Assembly: GCF_010183535.1 (NCBI RefSeq) | Contig: NC_071328.1 | Coordinates: 13,392,001 to 13,456,000, forward strand | Direction of reading: 5' to 3' | DNA from: Caenorhabditis remanei | Taxonomy: Eukaryota > Nematoda > Chromadorea > Rhabditida > Rhabditidae | DNA length: 64,000 nucleotides | In this document: piece by piece, positions 1 through 10,140 of the stretch | How positions within the stretch are numbered: position 1 is the first letter of the stretch | Layout of the letters: each line of letters opens with the position of its first letter | Position numbers and translations under genes: made by a program | Notes under the pieces: model-generated | Told to the model about the DNA's origin: nothing | The model's input: the letters and a program-made list of their open reading frames with translations, nothing else | The model's database searches: none

Positions 1-80
1 AATAATGGAATGACGGAAGTCGGAAGTAAAATTCCGTATCCGGAAGTCGAAAGTCGGAAGCCGGAATTCCATGCAACTCT
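1..80. repeat. CCGGAAGTCGGAAGT-type simple/inverted repeat
   Basis: Iterated GGAAGTCGGAAG units ending in the phrase CATGCAACTCTG. The reverse complement of the same units appears at 2139-2471, and a short copy with the same GCAACTCTG ending lies at 51327-51390. This is a dispersed repeat family, not coding. Confidence 0.6.
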
Positions 81-357
81 GATCCACATCACACCTCATA
101 ACCGTCTCCGATCCTCAAATGCTCTCTCATCTTACAGTCTCACATGATGCCCTTCCAGTCCTGAAGCCGAAGTCTCCGCCCATCGAAGATCCGAGTATAA
201 ATATGATTTATGTATCCATTCTTGACTTCTTCTTCCCATCCTCATTCTTAACCTAATAAACCTATCTAAAACCACAAAAACCTCTACTGAATAAACATGT
301 TGTTTTGCACAATAAGCATTTATCAGAGTTAGAAATAAATATAATAATAAAAGGCAA

Positions 358-894
358 TTATTGTCCGAAATTTTTTTGGATTGTATACTCCATCGATTTC
401 AACATCATCTCCTTAAAGTTTTGTCCATCTGACAAGCAGCGAGAAACATGGCCAACCAGACGATTGTGACTGAATGCCGTCGATTTACACATGCAGCAGT
501 GGAACCTTTCGAACTCTTTCTTCAAAATTCTCCTTTTGCTGACTGAAAACCTCTATTTTTAATGTATTACACAAAAAGTATGTTACCTGGATCGTAGTAC
601 TCTAATTTAACCAACTCTCGACGAAGTTGCATATTCGCCAGTTCAGTGTTGTTGACTGACTCAGCTCCAGTTGCATTAGCTGGCGGAGCACGCTGAACAG
701 TAGTCTGAGATGTTCCTCTGACACTCTTTGGCGGCGTCAACGTAGTCGGCGCCGAAAAAAGTGGATACCCTTCCTCATCGAATGGTCTATGAGATTAAAA
801 CACTGTCAATAAGTTAGAACTTCATGATTTTTTAACCTTCGACATTTTAGGTTGAATTTGCAGTTGCGCGAGGAATTCGAAGAGTGGGGGGGCT
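358..894 (-). CDS. 3' end of a gene with a C2H2-like zinc cluster (partial)
   Basis: Three minus-strand exons join in one open frame: 894..837, 786..587 and 542..358, with consensus acceptors (TTTCAG, CTCATAG, TTTTCAG) and GT donors. Phases match: phase 2, then phase 1. The stop is TAA at 360..358. The last exon encodes a basic stretch followed by C-C-M-C, then H, then H and a final C (CCMCKSTAFSHNRLVGHVSRC), which looks like an atypical C2H2/C2HC finger. The middle exon is Pro/Thr-rich and low complexity. I do not recognise the family. The 5' exons are not resolved; possible coding around 960-1060 did not join in frame. Known: such fingers often bind DNA or protein. Inferred: a nuclear protein, with low certainty. 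Confidence 0.6.
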
Positions 895-1152
895 CTGAAA
901 CATGAAAAGCTACATAAAATTGAAAAATTCGGAGACAGAAAGTGAAAAAAAACTAAATTACCCTACTGCACCTACGATAAACGAAAATTCCTGTGGCCGT
1001 CGTCTCCTTCAGAAATTGAATCGGTAGATCAAAAATTGTCAACTTTTTTGCGAGTCTGTATTTGACAAATGAGACCGAAATTTCAACCAGCCTGGCTATC
1101 CCCGCCTTCGGCTGGTCTCTCCTCATTTACGTTGCAACCACCTCTCAACTGT

Positions 1153-1222
1153 GCCCGCATGGCTGAGTGGTCTAAAGCGGCGATCGCTGTTAAAAACAAC
1201 CCCGTTCGGTTTTGCCCACTGG
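1153..1222 (+). other. tRNA-like 5' half (A-box), probable pseudogene
   Basis: The sequence begins GCCCGCATGGCTGAGTGGTC, which matches the acceptor, D-arm and A-box layout of a Leu/Ser-type tRNA (TGGCTGAGTGG). The expected 3' acceptor strand TGCGGGC is absent downstream and the GTTCGG segment lacks a proper T-stem. Most likely a decayed tRNA or tRNA-derived sequence. It could also be chance. Confidence 0.3.
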
Positions 1223-1279
1223 CTCCGTTTTTGCTAGCTTTCTCTCGCGCCGACACAGATTTTCACCGTTTTTGATCTA

Positions 1280-2135
1280 TTTTCACTAATTTCCATAGTT
1301 AAGTAAATTGTGATGAAAAGAGCGAGAATAGATTAAAACATCTGTCGGTGCGAGGAAAACTCTGTGTCTCTCGCCGATACTCTATCGTGTGCGGTGGGGC
1401 GCGGTTGTAATGAATATGTTCGGCTAATAAAACCGTTGGGGATAGGTAGGGACCGCAATGAACGTGGGCGGAGTTATTCAATTTCATTGAACGCTAAAAC
1501 AGAAGGAAAACTTTTTACCCCTATGTAATCGAGTACGTAGAATTCAATGAACACACTTTCGTTTCACCCAAATTTTTAGTTTTCTCTGAAAAGTGAAAAA
1601 AACGTTTTGCTTCGAACAGGAAAATGTCACGTTGAGATCGTTTTGGGTCAGACTCGCATTGTTTTTTTTACTGTTTCTTGTAGTTCTTGATTCACATCTT
1701 TTTTTTCTCTTCGAATTATGAAGGGTTTTTTTCAATTTTCGTCTTGAAATCGGAATTCTTTCAATAAGGGAAATTGGAAATCACAAAAATTGAACTTTTG
1801 AATGGGTCAATTGAACATGACACACAGAAAATGCTTATTAAACTGTTAGTTTTAGCTAGTTTGATCAAGAAAGTTCACTTAGCAACCGGAAAAGTCGTCC
1901 ATCGCTCGGAAAGAATCGACAACGATCGAAAAAATGTCGGAAATCAATAATCTAACAGAAACTGTGCAGAAAGGTGAAAAAACACCGAAAGGGTCAAAAA
2001 TGAATAAATGAACACAGTAGAATTCAAGAAAACATGCATTTTTATTTTTATTTATCTGAAAAAATTGATGAATTGGGTTAGAATAAGAACAAAATTTGAA
2101 AAATTCATTTCTGAAGGAGACACGCATCCAAAAGA
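1280..2135. other. No gene seen
   Basis: AT-rich sequence with only short, low-complexity open frames on both strands. I see no splice-bounded coding exon or RNA gene here. Poly-T and poly-A runs are typical of Caenorhabditis intergenic DNA. Confidence 0.5.
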
Positions 2136-2138
2136 GTT

Positions 2139-2471
2139 GCATCGAATTCCGACTACCGACTTCCGAGTTCCGGACAAGGAATTTTACTTCCGACTTCCGT
2201 CATTCCATAACTGTGGAGTTTAGGAAGAATAAATTTTGCAGAAACACATGGAAAAACGGTCTAAAAGGACAGAAAACAGGCTTTTTTCAGCCAAAAACTA
2301 ATTTTTCACTGATTTTCGCTAATTTTATGATTTTTCTGTTGGAATTTTTGAAAATTTGGGAAGAAATCTAATTGCGACTTCCGACTTCCAACTTCCGACT
2401 TCCGGATAAGGAAAATTGCTTCCGACTTCCGACTTCCGTTTTAGAAAAAATCACTTCCATGCAACTCTGGC
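2139..2471. repeat. CCGACTTCCGACTTCC repeat block
   Basis: Two clusters of CCGACTTCC/CGACTTCCG units (about 2139-2205 and 2373-2455) flank an AT-rich spacer. They are the inverse orientation of the block at 1-80. The final CATGCAACTCTG phrase matches the end of the block at 1-80. Confidence 0.55.
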
Positions 2472-2521
2472 ATCCAACTCTTCACTTCCGGACCATTAAA
2501 GCTTCGGTTGTCAAGTGAAGC

Positions 2522-2647
2522 CTAGTCGTATCCCCGACCTCCTTCTTCATCAAAACGTGGCCACTGATTCAATCTACCGAAGCTCCACCGGATCACAGTG
2601 TGACCCGGTTCCCACTTCGGAGATAGAATGACAATGTGATGTTCCAC
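2522..2647 (-). CDS. Exon-like fragment, 41 codons plus stop
   Basis: A minus-strand open segment starts right after a consensus acceptor (TTTTCAG, reading from 2655 to 2648). It stays open for 41 codons and ends with TAG at 2524..2522. The peptide is not low complexity (it includes HHIVILSPKWEPGHTVIRW) and looks like a genuine terminal exon. No upstream partner exon was found before the divergent open segment at 2722. It may be the 3' end of a decayed gene or a captured exon. Family not recognised. Confidence 0.35.
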   Translation of the reverse strand: MEHHIVILSPKWEPGHTVIRWSFGRLNQWPRFDEEGGRGYD

Positions 2648-2721
2648 CTGAAAATAGATTAATGTGGTTAACAGATGTGATAGGGAATAATGAAATTTGA
2701 ATCACACCAAATACATTTCAG

Positions 2722-3006
2722 GAAGAACTGATGTTTATGAGACTCGGAAAAGCTCTTAATGATATCGATCCATCCACATTTCCTAAACTGACAACTCAGA
2801 AACACACTAAAAACAGCGGGGAGGAGATCATGAGAAACGTTGGAACTGTGGTTAGCAAAATGAAAAAAGCATTCGGAGACGACGCAAAAAGCACATTTTT
2901 CAACAACATTTTTTCAACAACATCAGTATATACTCAAGGGGACAATAAAAAATTCGCAAGGGGACAACAGTTTATACTCAAGGGGACATCAGTTTCAAAT
3001 AGGTAA
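2722..3006 (+). CDS. Exon-like fragment of unknown gene
   Basis: An open frame follows an acceptor (ACATTTCAG ending at 2721) and runs 94 codons to a stop. The first ~60 codons (about 2722-2900) look protein-like: Lys/Glu-rich, with VGTVVSKMKKAFGDDAK. The rest enters the GGGGACAACAG repeat, so the true exon may be shorter. No start, partner exon or recognisable domain was seen. Likely a gene remnant. Confidence 0.25.
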   Translation, partial: EELMFMRLGKALNDIDPSTFPKLTTQKHTKNSGEEIMRNVGTVVSKMKKAFGDDAKSTFFNNIFSTTSVYTQGDNKKFARGQQFILKGTSVSNR

Positions 3007-3195
3007 TGGCAAAGCTAGAAGGGAAAAAAAGAAGTTAACATAAAGTCAACTCGTTCTCCATGCTCAGATAGCTGACGTAATGATACACCTTTCAATGGTT
3101 GAAAAGAGATGATAATGTTTCTAGCTTTGTCATTACCCATTTGAGCACAAACTGTTGTCCCCTCGAATAAAAACTGATGTCCCCTTGAGAATTTT
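2930..3195. repeat. Local inverted duplication with CTCAAGGGGACA phrase
   Basis: The segment from about 2930 (ACTCAAGGGGAC...GGTAATGGCAAAGCTAG) is repeated in reverse complement at about 3118-3192 (CTAGCTTTGTCATTACCC...GTCCCCTTGAG). The GTCCCCTTGAG phrase recurs at about 4729, 4790 and 4848. Confidence 0.55.
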
Positions 3196-3199
3196 GTTG

Positions 3200-3500
3200 C
3201 GTTTGTGCGATCGAGCAGTTGGCGGTAAAAGTATGGAATCGCCCCCCCACTCCATTGTTGCCCCCCATCTGTCGGAATCACCCCCCAATCCATGTTAATT
3301 TTTGGATGGGGGTAAATTCCATACGATGAGGTAGTGGGGGGAAATTGTGTACTGCGAACAGTATATTTTGTCCCCCCACCAGTTGAAATGTGGGGCTTTT
3401 CCGAACTCTTCGGTATACTTCAACATTCGCCCCCCTAGTCGGTTTACAATCTCCCCCCACTAGATCTGTCTAGATTCCCCCCCCCCCCCCCCCCCTCCAC
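3200..3500. repeat. CCCCCCA / TGGGGGG-rich low-complexity block
   Basis: Many runs of six or more C or G sit in a repeated context (CCCCCCACT, TGGGGGGAAATT), ending in a long poly-C run at about 3477-3496. Related G-rich text recurs at 4300-4370. No gene is visible. The poly-C runs are places where assembly errors are likely. Confidence 0.6.
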
Positions 3501-4018
3501 GGGGCTGATTCTATACTCTAAGTTAAGGCAAGCTCCTGGGTGTTCCTGTTTTAAAGTATTCGCTACTTCCAGGGTGCTGAGCAAGCGGGTGCGTGCAGAG
3601 CAAGCTTCTAGGGATGATCAGCAAGTGGGGGGGGCTATTATAGAATCTAGATTCATTCCCTCTCTCCCAAGGGGGGCTGATTCTAGACTCTAGATTGAAG
3701 CAAGCACCAGGGCATCCCTGTTTTAAGGTGATCACTACTTTCAGGGTGCTGAGCAAGCTTCTAGAAGTGATCAGCTAGGCGGGGGGCTATTATAGAATCT
3801 AGATTCCCTCCCACTCTTTCACGGGGGCTGATTCTCGACTCTAAGTTAAAGCAAGCTCCTGGGTGTTCCTGTTTTAAGGTAAAAACTACTTCCAGGGTGC
3901 TGAGCAAGCGGGTGCGTGCAGAGCAAGCTTCTAGGGATGATCAGCTAGGTGGGGAGCTATTATAGACTCTAGATTCGCACCCCCTCTCCCACGGGGGCTG
4001 ATTTTAGACTCTAGGTTT
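3500..4018. repeat. Tandem repeat, ~160-170 bp unit, about three copies
   Basis: Unit starts are marked by CTGATTCTA(T/G)ACTCTA at about 3506, 3668, 3828 and 3998. Each unit holds GCAAGCTCCTGGGTGTTCC, TTCCAGGGTGCTGAGCAAG, TTCTAGGGATGATCAGC and GGGGCTATTATAGA(A)TCTAGATTC. The spacing of 160-170 bp is consistent. Minisatellite-like and non-coding. Confidence 0.75.
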
Positions 4019-4386
4019 ACCCCCCTCCCCCCCCCCAATTGTTCTTACGGTAGGACGCATTTGTACCTCATCGGCATTCAATTTCCATAGCATTCATTCA
4101 TCCACATTCGAGAAACGGGGCCATTTTCGAGTGACAGAGTGAAACCGGCGTCCGTATTGCTTTGGGTATTTTAAGAGAAATAACTTTCCTCAGATTGCGC
4201 GAAGGCAAAGTAAAGTAGAACAAGGGATAAGTTCACGTTGTCATAAAACCTTTTTTGATTTTGTGCTTTTACGCTAATATGAAAAAAAGGAAATAGGAAA
4301 GGGGGGGGGGGCAATTTCCTACTCTTCCAGTGGGGGGAAATTCCCGACATCGATGGGGGGAGAAAATATACTGTTACCCACGTGAA

Positions 4387-4716
4387 CTAGGGTGCTAGGC
4401 CAGGTTTCTATATCTCACGGATATAACATCTCTCCCTCTAACAGCGAAAGTCCACGGGTGCCACGTCATTCTGATGGAATTCTCTCCAATTGGCATCTGG
4501 TCCACTCATCATTCTTAACTCGTAACAATTTGGAATCCACACGTATCGTCCGGTCATCTCCGAGCATCCAAAACTGTTTCTCCATGGGTACATTGCAAAG
4601 CTGGGCTGTGGTGGGATTGGCAACGATGGTGTGCTACTTCCTTGTTGATTCCAGCCACAGCAGAGCACGTGAAGTAGGGTGCTAGGCCAGGTTTCTATAT
4701 CTCACGGATATAACAA
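4387..4716. repeat. ~45-bp direct repeat flanking a 250-bp segment
   Basis: The phrase CACGTGAA(C/G)TAGGGTGCTAGGCCAGGTTTCTATATCTCACGGATATAACA occurs at about 4380-4427 and again at about 4669-4715 with one mismatch. The enclosed ~240 bp have different composition (TCCACTCATC, GGAATTC). This could be a segmental tandem duplication or the remains of an element with short terminal direct repeats. Confidence 0.6.
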
Positions 4717-4868
4717 ATTTTTTATTGTCCCCTTGAGTATATACTAGTGACCCCCCCCCCCCCCCAAGTCCAAGAACTTAGTGTCCCTTTGAGACTTTGT
4801 CTCCTTGAGCATCATCTATGTACCCCCAAGAGTAAATGTCCCCATTGTCCCCTTGAGCATTGTACCCC

Positions 4869-5905
4869 CTGCTCAGGGAATTTTGGGCGATTTGCCCATC
4901 AATTGGGCAGGCTTGCCGCCACGATGGCGGCAAGGCCGCCCAAATTGAGGGCGAATTGCCCATTTTATGTTGTTTCTAGCGTGCGCTTCGCTTGCTCCTC
5001 TCGCCGCTCCCTGTTAATTTTAGTAAAAAAACATAAGAAAATTTATGGATTCAATCAGCATTTATTAATTTGTTCAAAAATACAAAATCAAAATCAAAAA
5101 TATGGATGTGAGAAGAGTTGGTGATCGAAGAAAGGGTTAGACGGGAACAAATTCTATCTGAGTAGTGGAGGGTACGGCGGGCAGTAGTGTGTTTCGACGT
5201 TTCATAATCACAAGGCGAGGGACCTGAAATGATATTTATAATAGTAGAATTCGCTAGTAGCAGCAGTGATCCTCGTCTTCGAAAAGATTTTGCTGTTTAT
5301 CATAACACTAGCAAGAGACTGTTTAGCAAAGGAGGAAGTCGAATCATGAGCTGCCGTCCCCATAAGACACCACTTACTTGAATGAGTCGAATCCGTGTGG
5401 CTAGCATCAGAAAGTCGAAGTGCCGACAGTCAAATCAGTAGCTGCCGTTAGAAGATCCGAATAGAGAATAGTTCATTTCCATCGAACAGTGTTCTGAAGT
5501 CTCAAATTATTTTATTGTGGATCAATCAGCTATTTCACTTACGAATATCTCCTTTACTCTCGAATCGCATCTTTTCCGGGACTTTAATAACATGCATTTG
5601 ATAGAATAGTGTATTTAAAACTAATAAATTAGAAAAATAATAAATAACGTGGCTGCAAATCTGATGATTTCCAGAGTGCAGTAGAGCGCATGTTTAAAAA
5701 GTGGGCGTATTGCCCTACAATTGGGCATCTTGCCCACTCCATCCTCGCTCACAATCCCACTCCTTCCACCTCACCCTCGCCCAACTCTTGCCCAACCCTC
5801 GCCCAGTGGGCAACCTGCCCAAAGTGAAGGCAATTCGCCGAAAATAGAGGCAAAATGCCGGCAAGGCGCGCAACCCTTGCCTAAAATTCCCTGAGTGGAG
5901 CATGA
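4869..5905. mobile_element. ~1-kb element with inverted ends rich in GGGCAA/TTGCCC
   Basis: The left end reads GCTCAGGGAATTTTGGGC and the right end, reverse complemented, reads ACTCAGGGAATTTTAGGC. Just inside each end are many GGGC(A/G)ATTTGCCC palindromes (4880-4965 and 5703-5885). The interior, about 4990-5690, is ordinary sequence and includes an exon-like piece at 5137-5223. Probably a non-autonomous DNA transposon or a foldback carrying host sequence. Target-site duplication not determined. Confidence 0.5.
5137..5223 (-). CDS. Terminal-exon-like fragment, 28 codons plus stop
   Basis: Minus strand: a TTTCAG acceptor at 5229..5224 is followed by an open segment of 28 codons ending in TAA at 5139..5137. 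The peptide is compact (VPRLVIMKRRN, then a Pro/Thr stretch). It lies inside the 1-kb inverted-end element, so it may be a captured gene fragment. No upstream exon was assigned. Confidence 0.3.
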   Translation of the reverse strand, partial: VPRLVIMKRRNTLLPAVPSTTQIEFVPV

Positions 5906-6041
5906 TCTAGTGTTTTGCTTATTTTGCTACTGTGGGAATAGGTGTATAATAAAGCTTTGATGCAGAGACCTTGATACGTGATACTTTATTTATTAACAAA
6001 ACAAAAACAATTAACAGCACAAACAATGAACAACACGAATA

Positions 6042-6388
6042 CAGTACCGGCCAAAAAATGCACTTTTTGCCTTTTTTGCAGTTGATACCTTTTCTGTACA
6101 AACGCTCCCAAGAGAGTTACATATCGATGAAGTAATTTCTCCCTGAAATCGACCCATTTCAATGCAAAATAGAGTGATTTTTGAGCTCTCCCCTTAAAAT
6201 GACCATAACTCTCTAGGGAGTGTCTGTACAGAAAAGTTGTCAACTACAAAAATGAAGCTATATTTTTGGTCTACCCGATCACATAAAAAGTTATTTGGTG
6301 GGACAATTAGTTTTACCATGACACACTCTTAAAGTTGGGTATTTTCAACTGAAAAATGCAAAATATGATATCTTTCTGGCCAGTACTG
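6042..6388. mobile_element. Tc/mariner-type MITE 1
   Basis: The left end is CAGTACCGGCCAAAAAATG after a TA dinucleotide (6040-6041). The right end, reverse complemented, is CAGTACTGGCCAGAAAG, followed by TA (6389-6390). TA duplication and a CAGT start are hallmarks of Tc1/mariner elements. The interior repeats TTTTCTGTACA / TGTACAGAAAA in inverted orientation. No coding capacity. Confidence 0.75.
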
Positions 6389-6598
6389 TAACAAGTCAAA
6401 CATTCCAAATGTTGCATTGATTTGAAAGTCTAACAGTAAGAATTTTCAGCAAAGTCCGGCCAGACGAGCATTCTGAACAATTTAGAGTTCGCGCCGTCAT
6501 CCAAAACAGTTGCCATGACGTCATCAATTGATCGTTTGATATCAAAGCCCCCTTTGATAGTATAAGTGTCGTCCATTTCGCTAAACAATACAGTATTA

Positions 6599-7054
6599 CA
6601 GTACTGGCCATAAAGAATGCGACACTTGTATGTAGTTTCAGTTAAAAAGGGTCAACTTTGTGAGTGTGTCACGGTCTCCCTGATAGTCCCACAATATTAA
6701 CTGTTGGTGGATTATACAGATCACAAGTAGAGCTTCATTTTTGTAGTTGACAACTTTTTTGTACAGGGCACATCTTAAGAAGTTACAGCCAGTCAATGTA
6801 AACATTTCAAAAATCTGACCTTTTAGCACTAAAAAGGACAACAATTGCGAGAAATTACTTTGTCGATATGTAACTTGCTAGGGAGTGCTTGTACAAAAAA
6901 GTTGTCAACTACAAAAATGGAGCTCTACTTGTGATCTGTATATGACATAAAAAACCGATATTGTGAGACTATCAGAGAGACCGTGTCACACTCACAAAGT
7001 TGACTCTTTTCAACTGAACTACTGCAAGTGTCGCATTCTTTATGGTCAGTACTT
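6599..7054. mobile_element. Tc/mariner-type palindromic MITE 2
   Basis: Nearly the whole 456 bp is an inverted repeat: CAGTACTGGCCATAAAGAATG at the left and CATTCTTTATGGTCAGTAC at the right, continuing inward through GTGAGACTATCAG-type sequence. Flanking TA at 6597-6598 and 7055-7056. Same termini as the element at 6042-6388. A related copy lies at 37875-38275. No transposase. Confidence 0.75.
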
Positions 7055-7080
7055 TACTTGTGTTAGATTTTCTACTCCAC

Positions 7081-8040
7081 TCACGTCTCATAATCTCTTC
7101 TCAGTTCCTTATCCCTCTTTGTGTAATCCGTACCATTTAACGTGGTTTCGTAATCAATCGATTGTTCCACACGAATATCTAAATTTTTTAATTCAAAACA
7201 TCCTCCACTCATCCAATGTTTCAAAAACAAATTGATATCCTTGTAAGTCAACGTTGAGTCTGCCAATAGAATACTTCTGCAGTTCATTGTCAATAAATGG
7301 TCCAGCTTAATCCAAAAACTAGGCTGCAGATAGAGGTCATCATTCATGAAATGAGTTATCTTCACAGGACAATACCCATCCGATGGTTTGACAACAAATG
7401 AGAATTCTCTTGCGTGTCGTGCCAACTTTTCTAACAAATACTCAAAGTCTTCATCGGTTCTCGGTGTAAACTCGCAATAGATCTCTTCTATCGATTTCTG
7501 TGTCTCCAACACCCAATCGATCGCCCGTCTATGGTCATTTTCCGCGTATTCATCTCCTAACATCACTTTGTAGATATCTCGATTAAACACTTCTCTAACA
7601 TATTTCCCGATTTCAAACAGCCCAACCATTCGATCTTTCCAATATGTTTTTAGGCAAGGCATCTGGTACAACATCCCCATTTCCACTGGAATTATCTCGA
7701 AGTTTCCGATTCTCACTGTAGCCAATGTCCTCTCCGGGAGTTCTGATGTCTCTAGTACTTGAACCAGCAAGCCAAAATATTCTTCATCGAAAAACTTTAC
7801 GTGATCTTTAACACCAAAACCCAAATCAAACTGAACATTTTTTGAAGGACCCCTGTAGGATACTGCAATGTTTTTTGATTTTCGAGAGGTCATGGAAATG
7901 TTGAATCTGGAAAAAAAGAAATCAATGGTGAAAAATAATAACAAAATAAATTATACTTACATCCCCGTTGGTCCAAAGTTATCAAAAACTTGTTTGAGAG
8001 GTACATAGGGGAGAGAGAAGAGATGGAAGACGGTTGACAT
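7081..8040 (-). CDS. F-box protein with F-box-associated (FBA_2-type) domain
   Basis: Two exons: 8040..7961 (ATG at 8040) and 7906..7081 (stop TGA), joined across a 54-bp intron with a GTAAGTA donor and TTTTTCCAG acceptor, phase 2. The product is ~301 residues. Residues 1-45 form an F-box (MSTVFHLFSLPYVPLKQVF then a SRKSKN motif). The C-terminal half carries the Caenorhabditis FBA signature (LTYKDINLFLKHWMSGG). Known: nematode F-box/FBA proteins are presumed substrate adaptors of SCF (Skp1-cullin) ubiquitin ligases, and the family expands and turns over quickly. The gene looks intact; it overlaps no other gene and has an inverted partial copy immediately upstream (8250-8432). The substrate cannot be inferred. 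Confidence 0.85.
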
Positions 8041-8249
8041 TGGGTGACACTGGGGGATGAATGAATGCATTAATAGAGAGAGAGAGTCATCTTGATAGCA
8101 ATCTTCTATGGGAACAACAAACAGTCCTTGGATTAGCAGACCTGCTCATTTGCACATCTGATGGTAATCCCTTTATGTCTTTTCACTCAGTCACACTCCG
8201 CCTTACTCGATGTCTACACCAATACGTAGTTTGACAGGAATAACCTATT

Positions 8250-8432
8250 TCCATAGACAAGCGATCGATTGGGTGTTGGATACACAGAAATCGATAGAAA
8301 AGATCTACTGCGAGTTCACACCGAGAACCGATGAAGACTTTGAATATTTGCTAGAAAAGTTGGCACGACACGCAAGAGAATTCTCATTTGTTGTCAAACC
8401 ATCGGATGGGTATTGTCCTGTGAAGACTCGAA
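8250..8432 (+). pseudogene. Inverted partial copy of the neighbouring F-box gene
   Basis: About 180 bp (CATAGACAAGCGATCGATTG to CCTGTGAAG) match the reverse complement of 7357-7540 inside the FBA exon with only about ten differences. The frame is open through the copy, but it has no F-box, no FBA C-terminus and no proper start. Divergence is low, so the copy is recent. Opposite orientation to its source makes a ~700-bp-spaced inverted repeat that could give hairpin RNA if transcribed across. Confidence 0.75.
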
Positions 8433-8576
8433 ATAAGCAAAACACTAGATGTATACGATTCAACACAAGTGAGCTTCCTTCTTTTTGTGTTGTTTTCTTT
8501 CTCTGTTTCGTACAATCATATAAAATACAAAACATTTGAATACTGTATGAATGGATAACACATATTGACGTCTGCA

Positions 8577-9143
8577 GACGGTCGTGGGGAATCTTTATTT
8601 CAATTTTCTTACTAGGGAAGGATCCCGAGTCGAGATGGAGTTACAGATCGAGATATATATCACTAGAACGGAAATTTCATGCTGATCTCAAATCTGTATT
8701 TTTGCTGAACGATCTCGTGAAAAAAATTATTTGCGTTTTTGTAACTTCTCAGTGCAAAAATGAGAGTTTTTTTCAGAAAATTTCAGACAAATTTTTTGTA
8801 ATTTTGTAAAAATATTTTTGAAAATTTACGAAACTCCACAAAACTTTTTCTGAAAATAAGTTCTGAAATCAAACTTTGCCAGAATTATCTTCACATCCGT
8901 ACTCATAAGTACAACACAAAATAAATTTGAAAAAATTAAGAAAAGCGTTAATTTTGGGAGGCTTGAAAATTCTCATTTTTGCACTGAGAAGATTCAAAAA
9001 CGCAAAAAACTTTTTTCACGAGATCGTTTAGCAAAATTGGAATACAGATTTGAAATCAACGCAAAATGTCCGTTCTAGTGATATATATCTCGATCTGTAA
9101 CTCCAACTCGACTCGGGATCCTAGTAAGAGCTCCCGGCCGTCT
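8577..9143. mobile_element. Foldback (long inverted repeat) element
   Basis: Left arm: GACGGTCGTGGGG then GGATCCCGAGTCGAGATGGAGTTACAG, ATATATATCACTAGAACGG and CGATCTCGTGAAAAAA. The right arm carries the same pieces in inverse order (TTTTTTCACGAGATCG, CCGTTCTAGTGATATATAT, CGACTCGGGATCC, GGCCGTC). Arms are roughly 200 bp around an AT-rich centre. The short open frame at 9066-9251 is part of the arm and not a gene. Confidence 0.75.
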
Positions 9144-9344
9144 TTGAGTTCCTCCGTGAATTCTGTAGCAGATGCATATCATCGTACCCTGTATGCCTCA
9201 AATTGCAATGTTTGTCTATTTGTTCCTCATGGAAGAAAGACGAATAAATAGTTGACCATGAATCATACAATTGTTGTTTATTGAAAAGTAAGAAAATATT
9301 TTGCAGGTGGAATTCAAACTACAAACTTTTTGCTTTGTTAAATA

Positions 9345-9375
9345 TTAGGTTGGTCCAAAATTTTCGTTCTTTTTG
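9345..9375. repeat. Solitary mariner-like terminus
   Basis: TATTAGGTTGGTCCAAAATTTTCG matches the well-known mariner-family terminal repeat pattern (TTAGGTTGGTNCAAAA). No opposite end or transposase was found nearby, so this is a remnant. Confidence 0.5.
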
Positions 9376-9467
9376 CATCTTTCCTCTTCCATTTCTAGAT
9401 GCTGTTACAATTTATCATTTCAAATTTTTCTGAAATCGAACGCGACCCAATCAGTGGCTATTCGGTC

Positions 9468-9594
9468 GGCACGCTTCTTACAACCGCGCTCTACCGAAAC
9501 CGAAGAAAATAGTGTTCGAAATTGAGAGACTCAGAGAAAAAGAGACAAGGGGATTTCGGTGGAGCGCAGTTGTAAAAACTGTGTCGAGCTAATA
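9468..9594. mobile_element. MITE family A, copy 1 (CACGCTTCTTACAACCGCGCTC)
   Basis: A ~125-bp palindromic element: GGCACGCTTCTTACAACCGC at one end and GTTGTAAAAACTGTGTCGAGC at the other, with a conserved core GAAAATTGTG(T/C)GCGAAATTGAGAGACGCAGAG. Other copies lie at 15565-15697, 30144-30262, 39793-39932, 45358-45482 and 46385-46530. Half copies are at about 16193-16225 and 40360-40395. Confidence 0.75.
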
Positions 9595-9598
9595 GTTC

Positions 9599-9873
9599 AC
9601 AGGGTCTCGGGATGAGTAGTGAAATCGAACGCGCTCCACGAGACATTGGCGGCAAATTCAAATTTTAATTTTTTTCAATTCGACTTTAAGCATTACGTTT
9701 TGATACGCAGCTTAATCGACCACGTGTTGAGCCGATTTATGTCAGTTTTTCTTTTCAAGATCAACTCTATTTAAAAAACAAACAAAATTTTTTTTTTGAA
9801 TTTCGCGCTAAATTTTTAGCTGATTTCAGCGGAGCGCGTTTATTTTCACTACTCATTCCGAGACTCTGTGTTT
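9599..9873. mobile_element. Palindromic MITE with GTCTCGGGATGAGTAGTGAAA ends
   Basis: The left end GGGTCTCGGGATGAGTAGTG and the right end CACTACTCATTCCGAGACTC are inverted copies, both followed inward by a CGCGCTCC / GGAGCGCG phrase. It abuts MITE family A copy 1. Non-coding. Confidence 0.6.
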
Positions 9874-10075
9874 TATTTAAATGTTCAAAAATAGATTATT
9901 TCAATTAAAAAAGTACTTGTATTTTTTCCCTAGCTTCCAAACCCAAATTTCAAAAAAAAACACCATTTTTCAGAAAAAAACTTTATTACGAAATATCCGT
10001 CTTTCGTGAAATCTCCCTGATAATATTTAGATACCATTATTCATTCGATTTCACAATTCCCTTCTTCTTTCCCCT

Positions 10076-10140
10076 CACAGTCTTTCAAAGTGATAATCCG
10101 CAACGGAGCGCGATTGCGCCGATTGCTGGCGCCTTACCCG
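10076..10140 (+). repeat. Left terminal inverted repeat of the transposon
   Basis: Starts CACAGTCTTTCAAAGTGATA and ends near GCTGGCGCCTTACCCG. It matches the element's right end (13555-13609) in about 25 of the first 27 bases, and the left end of the short element at 48415. Confidence 0.85.
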
